Assembly (NCBI GenBank): GCA_028823345.1
Contig: JAPKBR010000001.1
Location: forward strand, 1 to 64,000
Reading direction: 5' to 3'
DNA: 64,000 nucleotides
DNA from: Planctomycetota bacterium
Lineage (GTDB): Bacteria > Planctomycetota > UBA1135 > GCA-002686595
The notes below the pieces were generated by a model. The model did no database searches and was not told the origin of the DNA. It saw nothing but the letters and a program-made list of their open reading frames with translations. Each line of letters opens with the position of its first letter. Position 1 is the first letter of the stretch. Made by a program: the position numbers and the translations under genes. Of this stretch, positions 33,199-43,287 are shown piece after piece.

Positions 33199-33239
33199 AC
33201 CCAAGGTCATTGGCGCAGTGCGCTGATTGAACCTAGCTC

Positions 33240-33266
33240 ACAAGCCCCCACTCGGGGGCTTGTTTT
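33240..33266 (+). terminator. Intrinsic terminator of the rpsL-rpsG unit
   Basis: ACAAGCCCCC / GGGGGCTTGT, a perfect 10-bp stem with an ACTC loop, followed by TTTG. A classical Rho-independent terminator that separates rpsG from the Tsr3-like/EF-G pair. Confidence 0.9.
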
Positions 33267-33508
33267 GTTGGGGCTCGGTGGCGGCCCCTCGAGTGGCCAC
33301 ATTTGCCCCGGGTTCGGGTGGCCCCCCCGCAGCGGGCCTGGAGCTAGGCCGCGCGGAGGGGCTAGGCCGCAGGTTGAGACCCCGTGGCCACATCCGAGCC
33401 CTAGCCCAACAGCGAAATTCCCCAGGGGCGACTCACATCAGGTCCGGCAAGCTAGGAGCCGCGCTCAGATCGGTGTATCCTTTCGCTCTGGCTTCCGAGC
33501 CTAACCCC

Positions 33509-34003
33509 ATGCGCCGTCCCCATGTTCTGATCCTGCGTGACCCGCGCGAGAGCGCATCTAAGTGCAGCTTGACACCCCTGCGCGGTATGCCAGGCATCGA
33601 GTTCCGGCGCTTCGACGCCAAGGTGACTGTGCCGGTTGAGGGGCGCGTGTTGCTGCATCCGGACGGGGAAGAGATATCTGCCGCAGACCGGGGGCGTGAC
33701 CTGCTTTTGCTCGACAGCAATTGGCGGCGCCTGCCCAGGTTGGTGGCGACTCTTACGGGCCAGCCAATCCTGCGCCGCTTGCCGCCTCTCTTGACCGCCT
33801 ATCCCCGCAAGAGTCGCATCGTGCCCGATCCCGAACGTGGCTTGGCCTCGGTGGAGGCCCTTTGGGCGGCCTTGGCCCTGCTGGGGGATCCGCGTCCCGA
33901 GCTGCTGGCGGACTATCACTTTCGCGAGGCGTTCTTCGATTTGAATCCCAGCCTACGTGCCCTGCTCAAAATCCAAACTGAAGCGGGTGGGCCTGAGGCA
34001 TGA
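33509..34003 (+). CDS. Tsr3-like (DUF367) rRNA aminocarboxypropyltransferase homologue
   Basis: 164 residues from ATG 33509. The frame opens at 33227 but would then run through the rpsG terminator. The order of conserved blocks follows Tsr3/DUF367: DPRESASKCS with a basic/Cys motif near the N-terminus; LLHPDGEEISAADRGRDLLLLDSNW (compare the LSPxDxxxxxxxDCSW block); RRLPPLLTA (compare LP.L.AAN); SVEALWAALALLG; and FREAFFDLNPSLRALL (compare the F.WG..F...N..LL block). Tsr3 transfers the 3-amino-3-carboxypropyl group of SAM to a hypermodified uridine in helix 31 of small-subunit rRNA in archaea and eukaryotes. Its stop overlaps the EF-G start (ATGA). Family assignment by eye; substrate in this bacterium unknown. 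Confidence 0.7.
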   Translation: MRRPHVLILRDPRESASKCSLTPLRGMPGIEFRRFDAKVTVPVEGRVLLHPDGEEISAADRGRDLLLLDSNWRRLPRLVATLTGQPILRRLPPLLTAYPRKSRIVPDPERGLASVEALWAALALLGDPRPELLADYHFREAFFDLNPSLRALLKIQTEAGGPEA

Positions 34004-36177
34004 ATCCCGAGCAGATCCGTAACATCGGTATCGCGGCCCACATCGATGCGGGCAAGACCACCGTAGCTGAGCGCATCCTAGTAGAGACTGGCATCGAACG
34101 GCACATGGGTCGGGTTGAAGATGGCACCACCGTCCTGGACTTTTTGGCCCCCGAACGCGATCGGGGCATCACCATTGTCTCCGCCTGCACCCATGTTCCT
34201 TGGGGAGGCTGCGGAATCAATCTGATCGACACTCCGGGTCATGTCGATTTCACCCTAGAGGTCCAGCGCTGCATGCATGTACTCGATGGGGGAGTGCTGG
34301 TATTGGATGCGGGCGCAGGAGTGCAGGCGCAAACCGAGACCGTTTGGCGTCAAATGAAACGCCGGGGAGTAGCGACCATCGCCCTGATCAACAAGTGTGA
34401 TTTGCCCGACGTTGATCCTTTAGGGGCAGTGGCTTCCCTGGAGGAGCGCCTCGATGCACACACGCTCTTGATTCAATATCCCCAAACCGGGCCGAAGGGT
34501 TTGACCGGGTTGGTGGATTTGGTGGAGCGCAGGTACCGGACTTGGAGTGGGGGCAAGGGTACCCTCGTGTCTTTGCCCGAATCCCTGAGTGACGAGGTGG
34601 AGGTCTTGCGCAGCGAGCTTGCAGACAAAATCAGCAACCTGGACGACGAGTTCCTTGAGCATTGCCTCAGTGTGGAAGAAAGTCCGTCAGGGCAAGCGGA
34701 CCCCCAGGCCATGCACGCAGCGATCCGTCGGGTGACCCGTGCCGGTCTGGCCTTGCCGGTGATGTTCGGCTCGGGCTTGAGTGGAATGGGCATCGACTGG
34801 CTGCTCGATGGGATTTGCGCCTACTTGCCCTCGCCCGCGGATCGCTTGGCTTGGGGCTCTCGGGTTGACGGAGCGCTTCGCCTGCCTGCCCCCGATGCGG
34901 ATGCTCCCCTGAGCTGCATGCTTTTCAAGTTCCAGGACCAGGGCAAAGAAGAGCTGGCCTTCCTGCGGATTTATGGGGGAACCATTCGCCCGGGAGATGA
35001 GCTGTGGAACCCACGCACCCAGGAGCACGAGCGCGTGCTGACTTTGGCTCGGGTCCATGCCGAGCACGGTGAAGAGTTGGCATCTGCCGGCCCTGGCCAA
35101 ATCGTGGGGGTCACGGGGATCAAGGCCAGCGCCACCGGGGACACCCTATGTGACCCTGCCCATCCCCTGCAGTTAGAGGCGGAACCGCCGCCCGCGCCGG
35201 TGATTCAGCGAATCCTCGAACCTCAGCAGGATGCGGACCGCCCTGCCCTGGCCCAGGCCCTCGCGCGCTTGGTCCATCAGGACTCTTCCCTCTACGCCCA
35301 TGAGGGCCCGAGCCCCGGCCAATGGACCCTCGGAGGGGTGGGGGAGCTACATCTGGAGATTCTGGCGGGGCGCCTCGCCCAACTCAGCGGCGTGGAGCCC
35401 CGGGTGGGCAAGCCCCGGGTCACCTACTTGGAAACCATCGAGGGGGTTTCCACGGGGACGGGCAAAATCGAGCGCGCCCTAGCCGGAGAGGTCAAATTCG
35501 GAATGGTCAGCCTCGCGATCAGACCACAGCATCGGGCCTGGTCCGAAACCCGCACTCTTAGCTCTGGACTGGAGGTGACCCTCCAGCCCGAGATCTCCAT
35601 GCCCAGCCCGGGCCAGGACGCCGAATCGCGCCCCATGGGCGTGGTGGCCCCGAATCTGCAGCCCCAGATCCAATTTGGCCCCACCTGCCCGATCCCCGAC
35701 CCCATGCGCTCCGGGATTGAGGCGGCTCTGTTGGGGGAGGCTCAGAGCGGCCCCCTCTGCGGATTTCCCCTCGCGGGCATCATGGTCACGGTTGTGGGGG
35801 GGGAAACTCGTCCTGGGCAGGATTCCCAGGCCGCCTTCGCCCAAGCGGCGATTGTCGCCCTCCGGGATGCTCTGGGGGGGGATGAGACCCAGGTTTCGGT
35901 CCTCGAGCCCACCATGTCCTTCGAGGTGGAGGTGCGCGAGGAATTCGCCAGTGCGGTCATGGCGGATTTGACCGGCCGCGGGGCCCAGATCGAGGGCTTT
36001 CGCCCAGAAGGTACTCTGAGGGTGATCTGGGGCATGGTGACCCTGTATTCCATGCTGGGCTACGCCACGGGCGTGCGCTCGATTTCCCAGGGCAACGCCA
36101 CCTATTCTCTGCGTCCGAGGGGCCAGAGGGCTCTAACTCCCGGTGATCTAGAGTCCCGGGGGCTTTCCTTCGGCTGA
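34000..36177 (+). CDS. Divergent elongation factor G paralogue
   Basis: 725 residues with all EF-G domains. G motifs are AHIDAGKTT, DRGITI, DTPGHVDF and INKCD, followed by a G-prime domain (GLTGLVDLVERRYRTW), domain II, domain III (VGELHLEI), domain IV and domain V (LEPTMSFEVEV to GRGAQIEG). Domain IV lacks the GGRGQYAHV-type segment conserved in housekeeping EF-G, and switch I and its flanks are atypical. It sits where fusA normally lies in the str locus, but behind a terminator and coupled to the Tsr3-like gene by ATGA. Whether it is the main translocase or a specialised paralogue, such as the spdEFG types reported in planctomycetes and spirochaetes, cannot be settled here. Confidence 0.85.
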   Translation: MNPEQIRNIGIAAHIDAGKTTVAERILVETGIERHMGRVEDGTTVLDFLAPERDRGITIVSACTHVPWGGCGINLIDTPGHVDFTLEVQRCMHVLDGGVLVLDAGAGVQAQTETVWRQMKRRGVATIALINKCDLPDVDPLGAVASLEERLDAHTLLIQYPQTGPKGLTGLVDLVERRYRTWSGGKGTLVSLPESLSDEVEVLRSELADKISNLDDEFLEHCLSVEESPSGQADPQAMHAAIRRVTRAGLALPVMFGSGLSGMGIDWLLDGICAYLPSPADRLAWGSRVDGALRLPAPDADAPLSCMLFKFQDQGKEELAFLRIYGGTIRPGDELWNPRTQEHERVLTLARVHAEHGEELASAGPGQIVGVTGIKASATGDTLCDPAHPLQLEAEPPPAPVIQRILEPQQDADRPALAQALARLVHQDSSLYAHEGPSPGQWTLGGVGELHLEILAGRLAQLSGVEPRVGKPRVTYLETIEGVSTGTGKIERALAGEVKFGMVSLAIRPQHRAWSETRTLSSGLEVTLQPEISMPSPGQDAESRPMGVVAPNLQPQIQFGPTCPIPDPMRSGIEAALLGEAQSGPLCGFPLAGIMVTVVGGETRPGQDSQAAFAQAAIVALRDALGGDETQVSVLEPTMSFEVEVREEFASAVMADLTGRGAQIEGFRPEGTLRVIWGMVTLYSMLGYATGVRSISQGNATYSLRPRGQRALTPGDLESRGLSFG

Positions 36178-36203
36178 GGGCTGATTTGGCTTTTTCCGGG
36201 AGC

Positions 36204-36227
36204 GAATTGGGCTGCCGGGCCAAATTC
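36204..36227 (+). terminator. Hairpin after the EF-G-like gene
   Basis: GAATTGG pairs with CCAAATTC (one bulged A) around a GC-rich loop, 26 bp after the stop. It is preceded rather than followed by a T-run. Possible terminator. Confidence 0.35.
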
Positions 36228-36271
36228 CCCAAAAGAGTCGAGGAATCTGCGCAGAATGTCCCCCTGGGGCG

Positions 36272-36300
36272 TTGACCCTCCCCCACCTCGAACGTATTCT
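36272..36300 (+). promoter_or_regulatory. Sigma70-type promoter of the S10 operon
   Basis: TTGACC (36272-36277), 17-bp spacer, TATTCT (36295-36300), 130 bp before rpsJ. The -10 is identical to that of the tRNA-tuf promoter at 17016. Confidence 0.65.
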
Positions 36301-36429
36301 CTTCGGCCCTCAACGCGATTGGGACCGTCCTCAGTCGTGAAAGCCCACCCGGGGCAAAAGTCCCGGAACTTACTCAGAACCCCACCCTCCAGGTGGAGCG
36401 CATTCACTGTGCCCCGCCGATTCGAACGC

Positions 36430-36735
36430 ATGAGCGAGAAGATTCAGATCCGCATGGAAGCCTATGACCACGAGGCGCTTGACCAGTCAGGCCTCGAGAT
36501 CGTGGACACAGCCAGGCGCACCGGCGCACGGGTCACAGGACCCATTCCGTTGCCCACGCGCATCGAGCGCTACACCGTTCTCCGGTCGCCGTTCATCGAC
36601 AAGAAGTCCCGCGAGCAGTTTGAGATCCGTACGCACAAGCGTCTGATCTACATCTCCGAGCCGACGCCTCAGACCATCAACTCCCTCTCCAGTCTCAATT
36701 TGCCCGCGGGTGTCGACATCCGCATCAAGGCCTGA
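36430..36735 (+). CDS. rpsJ: 30S ribosomal protein S10
   Basis: 101 residues from ATG 36430 ([18 protein letters not shown]). An open frame from 36256 is not family-like and spans the promoter. Conserved GPIPLPT and [12 protein letters not shown] are present. S10 sits in the 30S head and also binds the NusG KOW domain as NusE. A 275-bp gap separates it from rplC, unlike the tight E. coli arrangement. Confidence 0.97.
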   Translation: MSEKIQIRMEAYDHEALDQSGLEIVDTARRTGARVTGPIPLPTRIERYTVLRSPFIDKKSREQFEIRTHKRLIYISEPTPQTINSLSSLNLPAGVDIRIKA

Positions 36736-36783
36736 GCCCTCCCAGCGGGTAGCGCCCCTCCGGCGCAAACCGCACCATCATTC

Positions 36784-36807
36784 AACCACTGGCTTCTGCT
36801 GGTGGTT
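36784..36807 (+). promoter_or_regulatory. Hairpin in the rpsJ-rplC leader
   Basis: AACCACTGGC pairs over 10 bp (two G-T wobbles) with GCTGGTGGTT around a TTCT loop, in the 275-bp gap before rplC. It could be a ribosomal-protein autoregulatory site or attenuator. No T-run follows. Confidence 0.4.
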
Positions 36808-37010
36808 ATTGCGACGCCCCCGGGCGAAGCAGACAAGACCTTCGGGTCACCAAAATCGTCCTCACTGCTAAGCTCCCCTGCGCTCAGGCGCAAGGGTCCC
36901 CAGCCGGGAGGACACTGTTCACAATCACTATCCACCGCCGCGTGGCCAGAGGTCAACCCTTCGGGGAACACACTGGTCGAACCGGCCCTTCATACGAGGA
37001 CTCAAGGATC

Positions 37011-37649
37011 ATGACTCTGATTCTAGGGCGCAAAAAAGGCATGACACAATTGTTCGCTGAGGACGGTACAGCCACTGGCTGCACTATCGTCGAAGCAGGC
37101 CCTTGCTTAGTCATGCAGCTGCGCACGCAAGAGAAGGACGGCTACTCAGCCGTCCAGCTTGGATTTGAGGATGTTCGCGACAAGGTTGCCAGCAAGCCCC
37201 ATCGCGGGCAGGCAGCTCAAGTCGGGACCGCCCCCAAGCGCTTCCTGCGCGAGAACCGTCTCGCTGCTGACTCCGATCTGGACGTGGGCGCTGCCATCAC
37301 TGTCGAGAATTTCACCGATGGTGATCTCGTCGACGTGATCGCGACCTCCCGCGGCCGAGGCTTCTCCGGAACCATCCGGCGCCACGGTTTTGCACGGGGT
37401 CCCAAGACCCACGGCTCCAGGAACTATCGTAAACCGGGGTCGATTGGGTGTTCTGCCTATCCCTCGCGCGTGTTCAAGGGCAAGCGGAGCTCGGGCCACT
37501 TTGGTGACAAGCGCATTACTACCAAGAACTTGGAAATTCTGCGCATCGACACCGGGCGCAACCTCCTGTTCATCAAGGGCGCAGTACCGGGACCCCGTAA
37601 TGGGTTTGTCCAGGTTCAGACCGCCAAGACTGGAGTCAAGAAGGGCTAA
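37011..37649 (+). CDS. rplC: 50S ribosomal protein L3
   Basis: 212 residues from ATG 37011 (MTLILGRKKGMTQLF). The conserved RGRGFSGTIRRHGFARGPKTHGS block reaches toward the peptidyl-transferase centre, followed by GHFGDKRIT. The frame opens at 36942, but the first residues do not fit. Followed after 4 bp by rplD. Confidence 0.97.
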   Translation: MTLILGRKKGMTQLFAEDGTATGCTIVEAGPCLVMQLRTQEKDGYSAVQLGFEDVRDKVASKPHRGQAAQVGTAPKRFLRENRLAADSDLDVGAAITVENFTDGDLVDVIATSRGRGFSGTIRRHGFARGPKTHGSRNYRKPGSIGCSAYPSRVFKGKRSSGHFGDKRITTKNLEILRIDTGRNLLFIKGAVPGPRNGFVQVQTAKTGVKKG

Positions 37650-37653
37650 TCCC

Positions 37654-38286
37654 ATGCAGGTCAAAACCTATCAAGCCGGCAACGTCGGCACCGTCGACTT
37701 TGACGAAGGCCCCTTCGGTGGCAAGGTCCTTTATCGCACCCTTAAGGATGCGGTGCTGATGTACCAGGCCAACAAGCGCCAGGGCAACGCCAGCACGAAG
37801 GGACGCTCCGAAGTTCGGGGTACCAACAAGAAGCCCTTCAAGCAGAAGCACACCGGTCGTGCCCGAGCAGGTGACGTGAAGTCGCCCATCTGGCGTGGTG
37901 GTGGAACGGTCTTCGGACCTAAGCCCCGGGACTTCAGCTATCAGATGCCCATCAAGGCCCGTCGGGTCGCCCTGCGTTCGGCTCTGGCCGGCAAGCTGGC
38001 CGATGACGAGGTGGTGGTGGCAGACCTGGGTGGCTTCAGCAACCCGTCTTCCAAAGCCGCCCGTAAGGTGCTGGCTGACCTGGGCAACCCCCGCCGCGCT
38101 TGCGTGGTGATTGGCCAGGCAAACCCTTCCCTATATCGGTCCTTCCGTAACTTCCCGGGTGTCAACGTTCGCGTCTCAAGCGACCTGTGCGCCATGGACG
38201 TGATCAACGGTGGCCTGATCATCGCCGAGAGCTCTGCTCTTGAGCAACTTGCTCAGCGGGTTGGCACCCAAGGAGGAGCCGCATGA
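37654..38286 (+). CDS. rplD: 50S ribosomal protein L4
   Basis: 210 residues from ATG 37654. The tunnel loop reads [27 protein letters not shown] in sequence, as expected for L4. In E. coli L4 represses the S10 operon; whether it does so here is unknown. The stop overlaps rplW (ATGA). Confidence 0.97.
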   Translation: MQVKTYQAGNVGTVDFDEGPFGGKVLYRTLKDAVLMYQANKRQGNASTKGRSEVRGTNKKPFKQKHTGRARAGDVKSPIWRGGGTVFGPKPRDFSYQMPIKARRVALRSALAGKLADDEVVVADLGGFSNPSSKAARKVLADLGNPRRACVVIGQANPSLYRSFRNFPGVNVRVSSDLCAMDVINGGLIIAESSALEQLAQRVGTQGGAA

Positions 38287-38573
38287 CTTCAATGGAACGT
38301 TTCTACCGTCTCACTAGCAGCCCCATCTTGACCGAGAAGGGCAGTGACGACATGGGTCGCCGTAACGCATATCACTTCCGCGTCCCGCCCGACGCCGGCA
38401 AGGTTGAAATTCGCCAAGCCGTCGAGAAGGTCTTCGACGTCAAGGTTCAGGCAGTCAACACCTCCACCGTGCGCGGCAAGGATCGTCGCCGTGGATGGGC
38501 CAAGGGCAAGCGCCCGGACTGGAAAAAGGCCATGGTGGTCTTGCATCCCGAACACTCCCTCGACCTCTTCTAG
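38283..38573 (+). CDS. rplW: 50S ribosomal protein L23
   Basis: 96 residues. The ATG at 38283 follows a full AGGAGG ribosome-binding site inside the end of rplD and overlaps the rplD stop; ATG 38292 is a weaker alternative. Conserved LTEKG and FRVPPDAGKVEIRQAVEKVFDVKV. L23 sits at the tunnel exit and docks trigger factor and SRP. Confidence 0.96.
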   Translation: MTSMERFYRLTSSPILTEKGSDDMGRRNAYHFRVPPDAGKVEIRQAVEKVFDVKVQAVNTSTVRGKDRRRGWAKGKRPDWKKAMVVLHPEHSLDLF

Positions 38574-38618
38574 TCCACCAACCCAGCACAGCGCTAACTA
38601 GCACCAAGAGCAAATCAC

Positions 38619-39449
<831 letters not shown>

Positions 39450-39512
39450 CCCACGGGTCACTCGAACCAGCACACATTCACCTAGCGAGCACCGAAAAGG
39501 AACAAAAACAGT

Positions 39513-39797
39513 ATGGGACGCAGCATCAAAAAGGGACCGTTTATCGATCCCAGCGTGGCCAGGAAGGTCGCAGCCATGGAGGCTTCGGGCACGAAAAGCC
39601 CGATCACTACCTGGGCACGTGCCAGCACGATCCTGCCCGAGTACGTGAACCTTGTTTTCATGGTTCACGACGGCCGCAAGCACATCAAAGTCACCATCAC
39701 CGAGGACATGGTGGGGCACCGTTTGGGCGAATTTGCGGTGACCCGCACGTTCCGTGGACACACCAACAAGAAAGAGGGCCTCAGGGTCGGCAACTAA
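39513..39797 (+). CDS. rpsS: 30S ribosomal protein S19
   Basis: 94 residues ([12 protein letters not shown]). Contains the family blocks TWARASTI and [16 protein letters not shown]. It binds the 30S head with S13. Normal position between rplB and rplV. Confidence 0.97.
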   Translation: MGRSIKKGPFIDPSVARKVAAMEASGTKSPITTWARASTILPEYVNLVFMVHDGRKHIKVTITEDMVGHRLGEFAVTRTFRGHTNKKEGLRVGN

Positions 39798-39821
39798 GCC
39801 AAACCCTCAGCGGATAATCTC

Positions 39822-40202
39822 ATGAGCGAAACCATCACCGAAACAACCCCCGCCTTTGTGGCCAAGCACCGTTTTGCGCGCATTACCCAGCGCAAGGCAC
39901 GCTTTGTGGCGGACATGATCCGTGGCAGGAACTGCAACGAGGTCCTTGACCTCTTGGAGTTCTCGCCCCTACGTGCAGCAACCTTTTACAAGCGAGTTGT
40001 GACCTCGGCCATGGCGAATGCCTCCCATGACGAGCAGGTCAACGTAAACCACCTTTACATCTGCGATGTGCGTGCCGACGACGGCCCTATGTTGCAGAAC
40101 CGTTTGCGCTGGCGTCCCGGCCCCCAGGGTCGCGCCATGCCGTGGGCTAAGAAGACCAGCCATCTCACCGTGATCGTCAAGGAGCGCCCTCTCAAGGGCT
40201 GA
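39822..40202 (+). CDS. rplV: 50S ribosomal protein L22
   Basis: 126 residues. RFARITQRKARFVADMIRG at the start and a beta-hairpin containing GRAMPWAKKTSHLTVIV, which lines the exit tunnel. Length is normal. 25 bp before rpsC. Confidence 0.97.
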   Translation: MSETITETTPAFVAKHRFARITQRKARFVADMIRGRNCNEVLDLLEFSPLRAATFYKRVVTSAMANASHDEQVNVNHLYICDVRADDGPMLQNRLRWRPGPQGRAMPWAKKTSHLTVIVKERPLKG

Positions 40203-40227
40203 AGCCCTCAACAGGCATTAAAATAGT

Positions 40228-40953
40228 ATGGGACAAAAAATTCACCCCACTGGTTTCCGTATGGGAATCATCGAGCCCTGGGCTTCCCGCTGGTTCTGCC
40301 GCAAGGAGGACTTCGCCAAGAACCTCTTGCAGGATCGTCACGTGCGTGAGCATGTACTCCGAGAGTACGGCTCCGCCGGTATCCCGCGCATCGAAGTTGA
40401 GCGCACCCCCGATGCAGTCAACGTGGTCATCTACACCGCGCGTCCCGGCGTTCTCGTCGGCCGCAAGGGCGTCAAGATCGACCAGCTCAAGGCCGAGTTG
40501 CAGGTAATCGTCGAATTGACGGTGCACCTGACGATTCACGAGATCAAGCGTCCTGAGTTGTCCTCGGGTTTGGTGGCCGAAGCGGTTGCCGATCAGCTTC
40601 GACGCCGGATGGCTTTCCGTCGCGCGGTCAAGAAGGCGGTGCAAACCTCCATTCAGGCCGGAGCCCTCGGGATCAAGGTCGAAATCAACGGTCGCTTGGG
40701 CGGTGCCGAAATGGCACGCACCCTGACCGAGCGTGAAGGCCGCGTGCCCCTGTCCACCATTCAGGCCAACGTGGAATACGGCACTGCTGCCGCCAAGACC
40801 ACCTACGGCATCGTCGGAGTCAAGGTCTGGATCTACAAGGGTGACATTGACCGTGGTCAGAAGATCAACCACCGCACCGTCTCTGCCGTCGCCGGCCGTG
40901 CGGATCGTGGTGGCCCCCGTCGCCGCCGCCGTCGCTCAAGCGGACCCCGCTGA
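40228..40953 (+). CDS. rpsC: 30S ribosomal protein S3
   Basis: 241 residues. The KH domain contains RPGVLVGRKGVKIDQLK (GRKG as the GxxG loop). C-terminal S3 domain with GVKVWIYKGDI. The end is very Arg-rich (PRRRRRRSSGPR). It guards mRNA entry and contributes to ribosomal helicase activity. Confidence 0.97.
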   Translation: MGQKIHPTGFRMGIIEPWASRWFCRKEDFAKNLLQDRHVREHVLREYGSAGIPRIEVERTPDAVNVVIYTARPGVLVGRKGVKIDQLKAELQVIVELTVHLTIHEIKRPELSSGLVAEAVADQLRRRMAFRRAVKKAVQTSIQAGALGIKVEINGRLGGAEMARTLTEREGRVPLSTIQANVEYGTAAAKTTYGIVGVKVWIYKGDIDRGQKINHRTVSAVAGRADRGGPRRRRRRSSGPR

Positions 40954-41014
40954 AAACACGGTCTAAGTACGTCACCAAAACACTCAACTTCCACCAGTAC
41001 CTAAGAGAATCACC

Positions 41015-41434
<420 letters not shown>

Positions 41435-41464
41435 TCGTTCACGAGCAACCCCCCCCTAAATATC

Positions 41465-41680
41465 ATGAAGATTGAAGAAGTGCGCAGCAAGAAGGACGCC
41501 GAGCTTGAGTTCGACCTAAACGGTCTGAACAAGGAGCTCCACGACCTGCGCTTCAAAGCGGCCACGGGTAACATCCAAAACCCTTCCAGTATCCGTACCG
41601 TCCGCCGCTCCGTAGCGCGCGTCAAAACGGTGATGGCCGAACGTGTCCAAGGCCTTAGAGGTCAGGAACCCCAGCAATGA
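41465..41680 (+). CDS. rpmC: 50S ribosomal protein L29
   Basis: 71 residues, all helical. Contains the diagnostic LRFKAATGNIQNPSSIR block. Sits near the tunnel exit beside L23. The stop overlaps rpsQ (ATGA). Confidence 0.95.
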   Translation: MKIEEVRSKKDAELEFDLNGLNKELHDLRFKAATGNIQNPSSIRTVRRSVARVKTVMAERVQGLRGQEPQQ

Positions 41681-42018
41681 CAGATTCCAGAAATAGCCGC
41701 CGCACCCTGCAAGGGGTTGTGCGCAGCACGGCCGCCAGCAAAACGCTGACGGTGCGCATCGAGCGCCTCGTACGTCACCCCATGTACGGCAAGTACATCC
41801 GTAAGCACAGCCAAGTGCATGCACACGATGAGAACAGCGAAGCTCAAGTGGGGGACATTGTCGAGATCATGGGCTGCCGTCCCATGTCTAAGCTCAAGCG
41901 CTGGCGCTTCATCCGCGTTGTCCGTCGTCCCGACACTGCCGACCTGGTAGACGTGATGGGCGAGCAGCTCCCTCCCCCCGCAGCCCCGGCCGCGAGCACT
42001 GAAGAGGTGTCCTCATGA
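41677..42018 (+). CDS. rpsQ: 30S ribosomal protein S17 with C-terminal tail
   Basis: 113 residues, about 25 longer than E. coli S17. OB-fold core with [26 protein letters not shown] and [11 protein letters not shown]. The last 25 or so residues ([15 protein letters not shown]) are Pro/Ala/Glu-rich and probably disordered. Overlaps both neighbours by ATGA. Confidence 0.96.
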   Translation: MTDSRNSRRTLQGVVRSTAASKTLTVRIERLVRHPMYGKYIRKHSQVHAHDENSEAQVGDIVEIMGCRPMSKLKRWRFIRVVRRPDTADLVDVMGEQLPPPAAPAASTEEVSS

Positions 42019-42383
42019 TTCAAATGCAATCCCACCTGGATGTGGCGGATAACACCGGCGCAAAAGAAGTCCAGTGCATCAAGGTCCTCGGCGGAACGAA
42101 CCGTCGCTATGCCAGTCTTGGCGACGTCATCGTCGCCTCGGTCAAGAAGGCCATTGCTGGCTCCGAGGTCCGCACGGGCACCGTGGTCAAGGGCGTTATC
42201 GTCCGGGTCAAGCAGAACATCCGTCGCAGCGATGGATCTTATGTTCGCTTTGATCGCAACGCTTTGGTTCTGGTGGATGCTGAAGGCAACCCCAAGGGCA
42301 CCCGCATCTTCGGGGCCGTGGCCCGCGAACTTCGCGAGCGAAACTTCATGAAGATCGTTTCACTTGCTGAGGAGGTCATCTGA
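42015..42383 (+). CDS. rplN: 50S ribosomal protein L14
   Basis: 122 residues ([18 protein letters not shown]). [12 protein letters not shown] and the C-terminal [12 protein letters not shown] match the family. It forms inter-subunit bridges. Coupled to rplX by TGATG, with an AGGAGG site inside its own 3' end serving rplX. Confidence 0.97.
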   Translation: MIQMQSHLDVADNTGAKEVQCIKVLGGTNRRYASLGDVIVASVKKAIAGSEVRTGTVVKGVIVRVKQNIRRSDGSYVRFDRNALVLVDAEGNPKGTRIFGAVARELRERNFMKIVSLAEEVI

Positions 42384-42643
42384 TGAAGCTACGCAAAGGA
42401 GACGACGTCATTGTCATTGCTGGCAACGACAAGGGGCGCACCGGCCAAGTGGTCGAAGTGGACCGCGATCGGCACCGCGTCCTGGTCAGTGGCATCAACA
42501 TGCGCACGAAGCACCGTAAACCGACTCAGCAAACGCCCCAGGGCGACCGCATTCAGGAAGAAGTACCGATTCATGCCAGCAATGTGATGCTGGTGGACCC
42601 CAAAACCGGCAAAGGCGCCCGTAAGCGTCCCTCCAAGGACTGA
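42383..42643 (+). CDS. rplX: 50S ribosomal protein L24
   Basis: 86 residues. KOW domain [22 protein letters not shown], then [11 protein letters not shown] and [12 protein letters not shown]. It is an early assembly protein near the tunnel exit. Its ATG shares one base with the rplN stop. Confidence 0.96.
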   Translation: MKLRKGDDVIVIAGNDKGRTGQVVEVDRDRHRVLVSGINMRTKHRKPTQQTPQGDRIQEEVPIHASNVMLVDPKTGKGARKRPSKD

Positions 42644-42693
42644 TCTAGCCACATGGAAATGCCGCGGATTCAACAGCGGCAAAGGAGCAACCG

Positions 42694-43254
42694 ATGACTC
42701 AACGTCTTAAAGAACAATACAACAAAGAGATCCTGCCGACCCTCAAGGAGCGGTTCTCGATTGGTAATGACCTGGCAGCCCCCCGGCTGTTGAAAATCGT
42801 GATCAACATGGGCGTCAATGGCGCCGTTGAGAACAAGGCTCGGGTCGAATCTGCCGCTAAGAACATGTCTCAGATCGCTGGACAGAAGCCCACCATCCGC
42901 AACGCCAAGCAAGCCATCGCCGGTTTTAAGCTGCGCGAAGGTATGCCCATCGGCTGCGCGGTCACCCTGCGCCGCGAGCGCATGTGGGAATTTGCCGACC
43001 GGTTGATTTCGGTGGTTCTTCCCCGTATCCGGGACTTCCGTGGTGTCAAGTCCAAGCTTGATGGCCGTGGCAACTACACCCTCGGGTTGGGCGAGCAATC
43101 GGTCTTCCCCGAGATTGACTTCGATCAAATCGAATTCCCCCAGGGAATGGATGTGACATTCGTGACCAGTGCCCTGAGCGACGAGCAGGGCTATGCCCTT
43201 CTTCGGCAGATGGGCATGCCTTTCATCGATAAGGACGCCGACGGCAACAAGTAA
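42694..43254 (+). CDS. rplE: 50S ribosomal protein L5
   Basis: 186 residues. IVINMGVNGAVENK, AKQAIAGFKLREGMPIGCAVTLR, and the C-terminal FGEIDFDQI-type segment. It binds 5S rRNA in the central protuberance. Confidence 0.97.
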   Translation: MTQRLKEQYNKEILPTLKERFSIGNDLAAPRLLKIVINMGVNGAVENKARVESAAKNMSQIAGQKPTIRNAKQAIAGFKLREGMPIGCAVTLRRERMWEFADRLISVVLPRIRDFRGVKSKLDGRGNYTLGLGEQSVFPEIDFDQIEFPQGMDVTFVTSALSDEQGYALLRQMGMPFIDKDADGNK

Positions 43255-43287
43255 GCTTCGACTACGACGCCCAAACACCAAAATTTC

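Larger units (their letters stand above)
33172..33508. other. Gap between rpsG and the Tsr3-like gene
   Basis: 337 bp. It holds the two hairpins after rpsG and then GC-rich sequence with short repeats: GTGGCCACAT occurs twice and CTAGGCCGC twice. A promoter for the next unit is expected. Only a weak -10-like TATCCT (33476-33481) is seen, without a convincing -35. Confidence 0.5.

Noticed and set aside
33227-33508. Upstream extension of the Tsr3-like frame
   Set aside because: It would start within the rpsG terminator and adds Gly/Pro-rich sequence absent from DUF367 proteins.
36256-36429. Upstream extension of rpsJ
   Set aside because: It spans the TTGACC/TATTCT promoter and adds residues unlike S10.
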